Below the pieces are notes generated by a model. That model saw nothing but the letters and a program-made list of their open reading frames with translations. It was not told the DNA's origin and ran no database searches. 64,000 nucleotides of DNA. Origin: JABFXX01 sp036489755. Lineage in GTDB: Bacteria; Myxococcota_A; Polyangia; Haliangiales; Haliangiaceae. Where the stretch lies: assembly GCA_036489755.1 (NCBI GenBank), contig DASXFD010000038.1, forward strand, positions 162,369-226,368, given 5' to 3'. Of this stretch, positions 38,832 through 46,583 are shown one piece after another (positions within the stretch are counted from its first letter, which is position 1; each line of letters opens with the position of its first letter). The translations under genes and the position numbers were made by a program.

Positions 38832-39506
38832 ATGTTTCGCTGGGGGCTCGCACTCGTCACACTGGTGGCCTGCGGCCATTCGTCGATGATGGGCGACGAC
38901 GTCGACGCGCCGCCGTCGTCCGGCGACGCCGGGTCGAACGCCGGGTCGAACGTCGACGATGGCACGCCGACGCGTCAGACCTGCACGAGCGACTTCGGGG
39001 ATGCGCTGTCGGCGGACGCGACGTACGGCCGGCTCGACGGCTACCTCGTCGCGATCGTCCCGCCGTCGAACATGCAGTCGTGCAACGACGACGACTCGCA
39101 CGTCCATTTGCAGATCCGCATGAACGGGATGATCTACGACATCGCGATCGACGTGACCGACGAGGACACGATGATGGACGACGTGCACACGACGACGCTC
39201 GACGTCGCGATGCCGTCGGGCGGCGCGTGGGCCGAGGGCTGGCACACCGGCGTGCTCGCCGACTACACGTCGCTCGGCTTGCACGACACCGATCTGACGC
39301 TCGAATCGAAAGCGGATCTGGTGCAGACGCTCCAAACCGATCTCGCGACCGCGAACCACGTGAGCATCTACTCGACCTCGTACGGCCCCGACGGCGCGCA
39401 CCTCGTGCACCGCAACGGGAGCGGCCACGACGGCATCCTCGTGACCGAGCCGCTGTCCACACCGTCCCACCTGCGGTTCTTCAGCTTCACCGATCAGTCG
39501 TTCTGA
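38832..39506 (+). CDS. Lipoprotein with Asp/Ser-rich linker
   Basis: 224 residues. The signal peptide has a lipobox TLVAC (Cys14), followed by a low-complexity linker with a small duplication (GSNAGSN). The mature domain has His/Asp-rich patches (NDDDSHVHLQI, DEDTMMDDVHTTT) that could bind metal. I recognise no family. Standalone gene in a lipoprotein-rich stretch. Confidence 0.7.
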   Translation: MFRWGLALVTLVACGHSSMMGDDVDAPPSSGDAGSNAGSNVDDGTPTRQTCTSDFGDALSADATYGRLDGYLVAIVPPSNMQSCNDDDSHVHLQIRMNGMIYDIAIDVTDEDTMMDDVHTTTLDVAMPSGGAWAEGWHTGVLADYTSLGLHDTDLTLESKADLVQTLQTDLATANHVSIYSTSYGPDGAHLVHRNGSGHDGILVTEPLSTPSHLRFFSFTDQSF

Positions 39507-39564
39507 CGACACAGGTGTGAACGGCACGCCCGGGTCGGGCTCGTCGACCACGCGGCCGCCGAAA

Positions 39565-39577
39565 CCAGAAATTCTGG
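39565..39577. promoter_or_regulatory. Perfect 13-base palindrome in intergenic DNA
   Basis: CCAGAAATTCTGG, with arms CCAGAA and TTCTGG around a single A, lies 79 bases before the ATG at 39656, in a stretch of 149 bases without a gene. It could be an operator for a dimeric regulator. There is no T-run, so a terminator is less likely. Confidence 0.35.
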
Positions 39578-39655
39578 GGTTACAGCCGTAGCTTTGCGCG
39601 TCTGTGAAGCACCTTGAAGAACTGTGTCGGCATGCCCCGTGCTCCATGATTTGCC

Positions 39656-40165
39656 ATGCGCGCCCTCCTTCTCGCCGTGTTCGCCACCGGTTGTACCCAG
39701 GTCTGCCACACGCAGATCTCGAACGAGACGACCACGCAGCGCACGGCGTTCGAGGCCGACATCGCGGCGTGCGCGCAGAACAACTGCACGCAGCTGTGCG
39801 CCGACGTGTTCCAGATCCATCCGACCGACATCGCGATGTGCCAGATCCAGAACGAGGCGGCGAGCACGATCACGGTGCGCGTGATCGTCAACGACCCGGC
39901 TCGTTGCGAGGCCGGCGCCAACGACCTCTATTTCGACTGGGGCAACGACGACGGCTACGAGGACGACAGCGGCTACGAGGACGACAGCGGCGACGGCTAC
40001 GAGGACGACAGCGGCGACGGCGGCTCGACGGACAGCGGCGATGACGGCGGCGACGACGGTGGCGACGACGGTGGCGACGATGGCGGCGATGGCGATGGCA
40101 TCCCGCACCTGCCGGCGCATCCCGGCGCGCACCCCGCGTCGCACGTGCTCGCGCCGCAGCGCTGA
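39656..40165 (+). CDS. Lipoprotein with Asp/Gly-rich repeat region
   Basis: 169 residues. A very short signal ends in FATGC (Cys13). Residues about 15-95 form a small domain with six cysteines (CTQVCHTQ, CAQNNCTQLCADVF, MCQIQ). Residues about 98-148 are tandem acidic repeats (GYEDDSG three times, then GDDGG repeated), encoded by DNA repeats. The tail is His/Pro-rich (HPGAHPASH). Asp/Gly repeats of this kind often bind calcium or serve as linkers in surface proteins. It converges with the FAD enzyme gene, 3 bases apart. Confidence 0.7.
   Translation: MRALLLAVFATGCTQVCHTQISNETTTQRTAFEADIAACAQNNCTQLCADVFQIHPTDIAMCQIQNEAASTITVRVIVNDPARCEAGANDLYFDWGNDDGYEDDSGYEDDSGDGYEDDSGDGGSTDSGDDGGDDGGDDGGDDGGDGDGIPHLPAHPGAHPASHVLAPQR
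39953..40092 (+). repeat. Tandem coding repeats for GYEDDSG and DDGG
   Basis: An 18-base unit (GGCTACGAGGACGACAGC) occurs three times (39953, 39971, 39995), the last two separated by GGCGAC. A GACGACGGTGGC-like 12-base unit then repeats to about 40092. The repeats keep the frame and should vary in number between strains. Confidence 0.85.
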
Positions 40166-40168
40166 GCG

Positions 40169-41962
40169 CTACGTGTTGTCGCTGCCGAGCGGCACGCCGA
40201 GCCACGACAGCACGCTGCGGATCATGTCGGTCGGCTTCACGCGTTCGAGATAGTCGTCGAGCTTGTCGAGACCGGTCCACGCGGCGAATTTGCGCAACAG
40301 CTCGATCGCCTGCGCCGCTCGGCGGATGCCGAGGATCTCGAACAGGTGCGGCTTGCCGTGCGCGTACAGCTTGGCGTCGATCGACTTCCACAGGTCGAAC
40401 GTCGCCGGCTCGGCGAGCGCCCAGATCTGGCACGGCGCGACGTTCACACCGGAGCGCTCGATGATCGCGTTGACGGCCCACCGCGCCGCCTCGTTCGCAC
40501 CTTCCATCGTCGCGAGATCGGTGTACGTGCGCGCGTAGTCCGACGCGATCACGAGGTTCGGAATCTTCGTGCCCGGCTCGGGCCGATACGCCCACGAGCC
40601 CGGCGGATGGATGAGCAGGCGCGACTTGTTGACCGCGACGCCGGTCGAGAAGTCGATGTCGTCGTCGAGGTGCCAGGTCTTGAGCAGCTCGTCGGCAAGC
40701 ACGATCTCGTCGGCGCCGGCGCCGTTGAGCGCGGCCTTGAGCTGCGCCCAGATCTCGGTGCGGATCTCGTCGGGCGTGCAGTCGCGCGCCGCTTTCAAGA
40801 TGTACGCGCCGGGTTGGTCCCATTCGGAGACGTCGATCGAGAGCAGGCCGCCGACCTCGCCGTCGCCGTAGAGCTTGCGGAACAGGCCGAGCGAGCGCCA
40901 GAACTGCGGCTGCGAGATCGAGGTCAGTCCCCACGGCGCATCGGGATAGAACGTGTGGCCGCGGACGAGCGGCACGTCCTCGTAGAGATAGAACTGCACG
41001 CCGTTCATCCACGACACGACGTCGTCGGGATTCTTGCCGCGCAGCGTGGCGAGCGCGGGATCGAGCGCGGCCATCTCGGGCGTGATCATCGGGATCGCGG
41101 CATCGATCGGCACGGCGAGCACGTAGTAGTCGGCGGCGAGCGCGGCACCGCTCGCGAGCGTGATGCCGGAGATCTTGCCGCCCGCGACCGAGATGTTCGC
41201 GATCGTCTCGCCGAGGTGCAGGCCGACGCCCATCGACGTCAGCAGCTTCGTCCACGGATCGATCCACATCTCCGTCGTCGGGCCGCCCATCGTGCGGTCG
41301 TTGTTCACGCCGGTCGTCGCGTAGTCGAGGATCAGCTGCATCGAGATCTTGCCGACGGTCTTCGCCGATCCTTTTTTCGGATCCATCGCGACCATCGTGC
41401 GCGGCACCGCGCTCAGCTGGCGCTGGAACGCGGCCGAGTAGCGATCGCCCTCGAGGAACGTCCACCACGACATCTGCTCGTACTGGCCGAGCCGGCGCGC
41501 GTCGCTCGACGTCAAGAACTGGAGGATCTTCGCGGCGAACAGCGCGATGTCGCCGTCGTCGAAGTCGAGCTCTTGAAAGAACAGCTCGAGCGCCTCGAGC
41601 ACGTCGTACGGCTTCGACACGCGTTGCCGGAAGAACCGGAACCACGTCGTCTGATCGATCATCGCGATCGCGCTCTCGGTCGTCGCCTGCAGATGATCGG
41701 CGACATGACCGGAGCTGCCCGACGGGATGCGCTGCATCGTGTCGACGACGTGGCGGTAGAAGCGCGGATAGAAGCGGAAGCCGTGCTCGCCCGGCAGATC
41801 TTTGCGGCCGCCGCTGCCGGTGCCGGTGACCGGCTGCGAGCGCGCCTTGCCGCCCCACGCCGGGCGCGATTCGTAGACGTCGACTTTGAAGCCGCGCGCG
41901 GAGAGCTCGTGCGCGGCCGTGAGCCCGCCGACGCCGCCGCCGATGACGATGACCGTTTTCAT
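40169..41962 (-). CDS. FAD-dependent desaturase/oxidoreductase (phytoene-desaturase-like superfamily)
   Basis: 597 residues. The N-terminal dinucleotide-binding motif VIVIGGGVGGLTAAHELSAR (4-23) is followed by an acidic residue in VDVYESRPAWGGKARS, the pattern of the carotenoid desaturase/hydroxysqualene dehydroxylase group. A C-terminal FAD segment (NLVIASDYARTYTDLATMEGAN, about 474-495) completes the fold. Likely substrates are isoprenoids or other lipids, but no other isoprenoid gene is nearby. The start overlaps the stop of the kinase gene (ATGA), so the two are translationally coupled. Confidence 0.85.
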   Translation of the reverse strand: MKTVIVIGGGVGGLTAAHELSARGFKVDVYESRPAWGGKARSQPVTGTGSGGRKDLPGEHGFRFYPRFYRHVVDTMQRIPSGSSGHVADHLQATTESAIAMIDQTTWFRFFRQRVSKPYDVLEALELFFQELDFDDGDIALFAAKILQFLTSSDARRLGQYEQMSWWTFLEGDRYSAAFQRQLSAVPRTMVAMDPKKGSAKTVGKISMQLILDYATTGVNNDRTMGGPTTEMWIDPWTKLLTSMGVGLHLGETIANISVAGGKISGITLASGAALAADYYVLAVPIDAAIPMITPEMAALDPALATLRGKNPDDVVSWMNGVQFYLYEDVPLVRGHTFYPDAPWGLTSISQPQFWRSLGLFRKLYGDGEVGGLLSIDVSEWDQPGAYILKAARDCTPDEIRTEIWAQLKAALNGAGADEIVLADELLKTWHLDDDIDFSTGVAVNKSRLLIHPPGSWAYRPEPGTKIPNLVIASDYARTYTDLATMEGANEAARWAVNAIIERSGVNVAPCQIWALAEPATFDLWKSIDAKLYAHGKPHLFEILGIRRAAQAIELLRKFAAWTGLDKLDDYLERVKPTDMIRSVLSWLGVPLGSDNT

Positions 41963-44900
41963 GACACCTCCTGAACCGCGCCGCCGCTGCACCACGCGAC
42001 GGCTGCCGCGAGTGGCCCCGAAACGTTGCCGGCGCCGGTGAGCGCCGCGATCGCGAGCTGATCGACACGGCCTCCGCGCGCGGTCGCAGCGGCTCGCGCA
42101 TTCGCGAAGATCCGGCGTGCGTGGTCGCGCTCGCCGAGCACGAGCTCGGCTTGGCCCCACATGCGCAGCGCGGTCACCGCGTAGAACGACGGCCCGGACC
42201 GGCGGTACAAGCTGCGCGCGTGATCGCGGGCGCGCAGCGCAGCACCGCGATCGCCGGCGACGGCGAGGCCGAGCTCCGCGTTCGCGCGCACGACGTCGAT
42301 CATCGCCGAGATCGCGGGCAGCGCGGCCAGCCACTGCGATCGTGCGGTGCGCGCGAGCTCCTCGGCGATCGCGCGCGCCTGCGCCCAATCGCGCTCGGCG
42401 AGCGCGAGCTCTCCCGCGAACACCTGGCGATACAGCGCCGCGATGCCGAGTCGCGCCGCCGGCGAGCGCGCGAGATCGGCCGCGAGCGCGCGAGCGGGTG
42501 CGAGCTGGCCCGCGACGAGCAGCGCGCGGCCGCGGTAGCTGCCGACGAGCGCGCGCGAGATCAGATCGTCGCTGGTGTCGGCGAGCTCGGCGAGGATCGC
42601 GAGCGAGCGCGCGGGATCGCCGGAGTACAGCTCGCCGAGCGCCCAGTACATCGTCAGGAACGACGCTTCCCACGAGCGCTCCATGCCGAGCCGATTGCAG
42701 ATCTCGCGGCCTTCTTCGTGCGCGGTGCGCATGCCGCTCCAGTTGCCGCGCAGCGTGGCGAGGATCGCGCCGACGCCGGCCGCGACCATCCGCGGATACG
42801 GCTCGCCGCTCTCGCTCGACAAGCGCTCCGCCGCGGCGATCGCGCGATCGCCGTAGCGGCCGAGCGAGCCGGCCGCGAGGTACGCGGCGAGCATCGCCAT
42901 GCCGAGCGCGTGGGCCGCGCGGTCGCCCGACAGCGCCGCGATGTCGATGCCGCGCACGACGTACTCGAACGACTCGATCGGATACGGCGTCGACAGGAAG
43001 CTGGCGATCACGCGATACGCCGACGTCACGATCGCGTCGGTGGGCTCGGCGCGGCGCAAGCGTGTCGGCACGAGCAAGCGCGCGGCCACGGCGATCGCGC
43101 GCGCGGTGCTCGCGGTGCGTGCGCGCTCGCGGGCGAACAAGCCGGTGCCGGGCGACAGCGCCGACGCGCGCGGCTTGCCGTGCCGCACGAGCACGCCGTC
43201 GAGGATGTCGAGCCCGCGCGCGATCTCGCCGAGCTTGATGTACGACTCGGCCGCGCGCACGAGGAAGCGATCGCCGCCGAGCCGCTCGAATTCGGCCGCC
43301 GCCGCGGCGAGCTTGCCGCCGAGGAACAGCGCATCGGCGCGTGCGGCACGCAGCTCCGGGTCGTCGCCGCCGAGCTCGAGCGCGCGCGCGTACCAATCGG
43401 CGGCGAGCGCCCACGCGAGCTGAGCGCGTGCGGCTTCGGCGGCGGCGATCGCGGCGCGCGCGGCGCGCGCGGGCTCGCCGGCTTCGGTCCAGTGATACGC
43501 GCGGTGCGCGGGCTCGCCGCCGCCGCGTTCGAACAGCTCCGCGTAGCGGCGGTGCATCGCCTTGCGCGCGATCGGATCGATCGCCGACGTCGCGGCGTCG
43601 CGCAGGCGCTGGTGATAGAACACGTACACCGAATCGCCGGTCGGCGAGGGCGCGCGGCGCACGACGCGCTCGTCTTCGAGGCCGCGCAGCGCCGAGTGCA
43701 GCTCGTGCGACGGCAGCCCGGCGAGCGCGCGCAGCTGCTCGAACGTCGCCGCGGCTCCCGACAGCGACGCGAGCTCGGCAACGGCGAGCTCGGTCCGGCT
43801 CAGCCGATCGAGCCTGCGGCGCTCGGCGCTGACGTTCGGGCTCGAGCCCGCGCTCTTGTCGGTCGCGGCCAGCTCGCGGCCGATCAGCTCGGCGAGGTAC
43901 GGGCTGCCCGCGGCGAGCTGCGCGGCGTCGCGCAAGTGCGCGAGCGAAGCCTGCGGTGCGAGATCCGCGATCAGCTCGGCGAGCGTGTCGTCGCTCATCG
44001 GCGCGAGCTCGACGCGCACGGCCGCCGCACCGAGCCGCTCGGACAAGTGCTCCGGCACCGCGGGCAGATCAGCGCCGGTCGTCCACGTCGCGACGATCGT
44101 GAACGGCCGCGCGATGCGCTCGACGAGCAGCGCGAGCAGCTCGAGGCTGTCATCGTCGGCCCACTGTAGGTCGTCGAGCACGAGCAGCACGCGCGCGGGG
44201 AGCGGATCGCTGCCCGTGCTGCGCGGCATGTCGATCACGTGGCGATACAGCGCGATCATCGCGAGCCGCGCGCGCTCGCGCTCGACGCGCAGATCTTCGA
44301 CCGGCGGCTGCTGCGCGGCGCCGGCCGCCTCGGCGATCGCGCCGAGCGTCGGGAACACGCGCGACAGCGCACCGGCGTGATCGATCGTCGTCGCGAGCTG
44401 CGGGTTGTACGCGAGCTCGGTCGCGAGATCGTCGATCACGAAGTCGAACGCGCGGTACGGCACGCGCTCGCGCTCGTGGCAGCTGCCGCGCCAGCTCACG
44501 AGGTGTGCGGCGTCGTCGCGGCGGAGCGCGCCGATGACTTCTTCGATCAGCGCCGTCTTGCCGACGCCCGACGGGCCGGTGACGAGCACGAGCCGGCCGT
44601 TCGGTGCGGGATCGTCGACGCGCGCGACGAGCCGGGCCACTTCGCTGCGGCGGCCGACGAATTTCGGCGCGCGCCGGATCGGCCGCGGATGCGACAGCTC
44701 GCCGGTCATCCGCTCGGCGATCTCGAGCGCGCTCGGCCGCTGCTGCGGATCGGCCTCGAGCATCACGGCGATCACCTCGTCGAGCTCGGCGGGCACGCGC
44801 GCGTTGACCGAGCTCGCACGCGGCAACACGGCGCGCCGCGCGAACCGCGACAGTGCGTGCAGCGTGCCGCCGAACGGCGGGTTGCCCGTGACGAGCTCGT

Positions 44901-45642
44901 ACGCGACGACGCCGAGCGCGTAGACATCCATCGCCGGGCTGACGACGAGCTGCTCGACGTACTCGGGCGCGAGATACGCCGCGGTGCCGACGACGCGCGC
45001 CTCACGCTCGAGCTCGGTGTCGGCGCGCCGCCTCTCGAGCGCGAGCCCGAAATCGAGCAGCTTGACCGCGTCGCCCGACACGATCGCGTTCGACGGCTTG
45101 ACGTCGCGGTGGATCACGCCGTGCGCGTGCAGAAACGCGAGCCCTTCGGCGAGCTGCAAGATCACCGAGCGCACGCGGCCGAAGTCGACGTCGGGAACCG
45201 GCCGGCCTCCGCCGCGCGTCGGCGGTCCCGTCAGCGAAGCCGGCGTCTCCGTATGCGCTTCCTGGATCGGCACGGCCGAGCGCGTCGAGTGATCGCTGGG
45301 ATGCTCTTGCCGCGGCTCGACGGGCTGCGCGACGTCGACGTAGGTGCGCGGATCGACGCCGCGCACGTACTCCATCGTGAAGTAACACGACGCTTCGTGC
45401 GCGACGAGCTCGTACAGCTCGACGAGGTTCGGGTGGCGCAACGTCGCGACCGCGCGGAACTCGCGCTTCAGCCACAGCGTCGCCGCATGGTGCGTGATGC
45501 CACGAAACTTGATCGCGACGTCCATGTCGCGCCGCAGATCGCGGCCCAGATACACGACGCCCATGCCGCCGCGTCCGAGCTCGCGGACGATGTGGTAGCG
45601 GTCGCCGATGAACCGCCCTAGCCCCTCGGGCGCAAACACCAC
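41959..45642 (-). CDS. Hanks-type Ser/Thr kinase fused to AAA+ ATPase and TPR region (PknK-like)
   Basis: 1227 residues from a GTG. Kinase domain about 15-320: glycine loop GRGGMGVVY (23-31), VAIK lysine (K45), catalytic HRDVKPSN (about 177-184), DFG (about 194), APE (about 225). Inside it a Pro/Thr-rich insert (about 110-150) separates the lobes. An AAA/STAND-type ATPase follows (Walker A GPSGVGKT, about 356-363; LLVLDDLQWADD, about 485), then a C-terminal helical TPR/MalT-like region to the end. Such proteins integrate ligand or partner binding with phosphorylation. It is coupled to the FAD enzyme gene, which may be its functional output or target. Confidence 0.93.
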   Translation of the reverse strand: MVFAPEGLGRFIGDRYHIVRELGRGGMGVVYLGRDLRRDMDVAIKFRGITHHAATLWLKREFRAVATLRHPNLVELYELVAHEASCYFTMEYVRGVDPRTYVDVAQPVEPRQEHPSDHSTRSAVPIQEAHTETPASLTGPPTRGGGRPVPDVDFGRVRSVILQLAEGLAFLHAHGVIHRDVKPSNAIVSGDAVKLLDFGLALERRRADTELEREARVVGTAAYLAPEYVEQLVVSPAMDVYALGVVAYELVTGNPPFGGTLHALSRFARRAVLPRASSVNARVPAELDEVIAVMLEADPQQRPSALEIAERMTGELSHPRPIRRAPKFVGRRSEVARLVARVDDPAPNGRLVLVTGPSGVGKTALIEEVIGALRRDDAAHLVSWRGSCHERERVPYRAFDFVIDDLATELAYNPQLATTIDHAGALSRVFPTLGAIAEAAGAAQQPPVEDLRVERERARLAMIALYRHVIDMPRSTGSDPLPARVLLVLDDLQWADDDSLELLALLVERIARPFTIVATWTTGADLPAVPEHLSERLGAAAVRVELAPMSDDTLAELIADLAPQASLAHLRDAAQLAAGSPYLAELIGRELAATDKSAGSSPNVSAERRRLDRLSRTELAVAELASLSGAAATFEQLRALAGLPSHELHSALRGLEDERVVRRAPSPTGDSVYVFYHQRLRDAATSAIDPIARKAMHRRYAELFERGGGEPAHRAYHWTEAGEPARAARAAIAAAEAARAQLAWALAADWYARALELGGDDPELRAARADALFLGGKLAAAAAEFERLGGDRFLVRAAESYIKLGEIARGLDILDGVLVRHGKPRASALSPGTGLFARERARTASTARAIAVAARLLVPTRLRRAEPTDAIVTSAYRVIASFLSTPYPIESFEYVVRGIDIAALSGDRAAHALGMAMLAAYLAAGSLGRYGDRAIAAAERLSSESGEPYPRMVAAGVGAILATLRGNWSGMRTAHEEGREICNRLGMERSWEASFLTMYWALGELYSGDPARSLAILAELADTSDDLISRALVGSYRGRALLVAGQLAPARALAADLARSPAARLGIAALYRQVFAGELALAERDWAQARAIAEELARTARSQWLAALPAISAMIDVVRANAELGLAVAGDRGAALRARDHARSLYRRSGPSFYAVTALRMWGQAELVLGERDHARRIFANARAAATARGGRVDQLAIAALTGAGNVSGPLAAAVAWCSGGAVQEVS

Positions 45643-45700
45643 GCAGCGACGGTATCATGCGGCGCGAAGTGCGGAGCGAGGCCGAATGACTAATCCCGCG

Positions 45701-45713
45701 GACGGGTCCCGTC
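45701..45713. promoter_or_regulatory. 13-base palindrome in the divergent kinase/trmH spacer
   Basis: GACGGGTCCCGTC, with arms GACGGG and CCCGTC around one T. It lies 59 bases upstream of the kinase start and 8 bases from the larger GTGCAC palindrome. Confidence 0.4.
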
Positions 45714-45720
45714 GATCGGA

Positions 45721-45753
45721 CGTGCACGTGCACGTGTCACGTGCACGTGCACG
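45721..45753. repeat. Large GTGCAC palindrome in the divergent spacer
   Basis: Arm CGTGCACGTGCACGTG (45721-45736), a single T, then the exact reverse complement CACGTGCACGTGCACG (45738-45753), followed by TGCACGG. That is a 16-bp inverted repeat with one central base, made of a 6-base unit (GTGCAC). It lies between divergent genes, 79 bases before the kinase start and 58 before the trmH start. It could be an operator array, a cruciform-forming element or a hexamer microsatellite. Confidence 0.6.
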
Positions 45754-45810
45754 TGCACGGTGTTCTGCTCCGGGCCCGGTTGCGCGCTCGCGCAGGACGG
45801 GACGACCCAC

Positions 45811-46533
45811 GTGAGCGACGCGATCGACCGCCTGATCGAACGGCACGGCCCCGACGCGATCTGCCGCGCGCTCGCGCCGATGCTCACGCCCGAGCGAATC
45901 GCGCGCATCGATCGCGTGCTCGCCAATCGGCTCGCGTCGCTGACGGTCGCGGTCGAGGACACCTACGATCCGCACAACGCGGCCGCGACGATTCGCACGA
46001 GCGAAGCGTTCGGCCTGCACGAGCTGCACGTGCTCGAGCCGGAGCTGCGGTTCTCGGCGGCGAAGGGCGTCACGCGCGGCGCGCACAAGTGGATCGATCT
46101 ACACCGCTGGCCGAACGCCGAAGCCGCGGTCGCCGCGCTGCACGCGCGCGGATTTCGAGTGTTCGCGACGGCGCCCGATGCGACCGCGTCGATCGCCGAC
46201 GTCGACGTGAGCTCGCCGCTCGCCGTGATGTTCGGCAACGAGCACAGCGGGCTGTCGCCGGAAGCGATCGCCACGTGCGACGGCGCGCTGACAGTCCCGA
46301 TGTTCGGGTTCACCGAGAGCTTCAACTTATCGGTGACGGTCGCGCTCGTCGCGAGCACGCTCGCGGCACGGCGGCGCGCTTACATAGGTGCGCCCGGCGA
46401 TCTCCCCGACGAGCTGCGCGCGCGGCTGAGAGCGCGCTGGTTCGCGTTGCGGATCCGCGGTGTTGTCGGCGTGCTGGAACGAGCCTTGGGTGACACGCCG
46501 AGTTGTGGCAATACGAACACAAGCGAGGGATAG
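45811..46533 (+). CDS. trmH: SpoU/TrmH-family tRNA/rRNA 2'-O-methyltransferase
   Basis: 240 residues from the GTG at 45811; an upstream ATG at 45760 would add residues inside the palindrome region and is unlikely. The SPOUT motifs are intact: NAAATIRTSEAFG (about 56-68), MFGNEHSGLSPEAI (about 140-153) and VPMFGFTESFNLSVTVAL (about 165-182). The N-terminal extension (ARIDRVLANRLASLTVAVED) resembles TrmH, which methylates G18 of tRNAs. Another RNA target is possible. The PBP1A gene follows after 50 bases. Confidence 0.88.
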   Translation: MSDAIDRLIERHGPDAICRALAPMLTPERIARIDRVLANRLASLTVAVEDTYDPHNAAATIRTSEAFGLHELHVLEPELRFSAAKGVTRGAHKWIDLHRWPNAEAAVAALHARGFRVFATAPDATASIADVDVSSPLAVMFGNEHSGLSPEAIATCDGALTVPMFGFTESFNLSVTVALVASTLAARRRAYIGAPGDLPDELRARLRARWFALRIRGVVGVLERALGDTPSCGNTNTSEG

Positions 46534-46583
46534 TCCAGGGGCTCCGTGGAACCGATTTTTGCAACTCCAGGAGTCTCGTGGAG

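Noticed and set aside
40169..41962. A carotenoid or hopanoid biosynthesis cluster around the FAD enzyme
   Set aside because: No phytoene or squalene synthase, cyclase or prenyltransferase gene is in the neighbourhood, so the pathway cannot be claimed.
45721..45759. CRISPR-like repeat structure
   Set aside because: It is one palindrome of a 6-base unit without spacers, and no cas gene is in the window.
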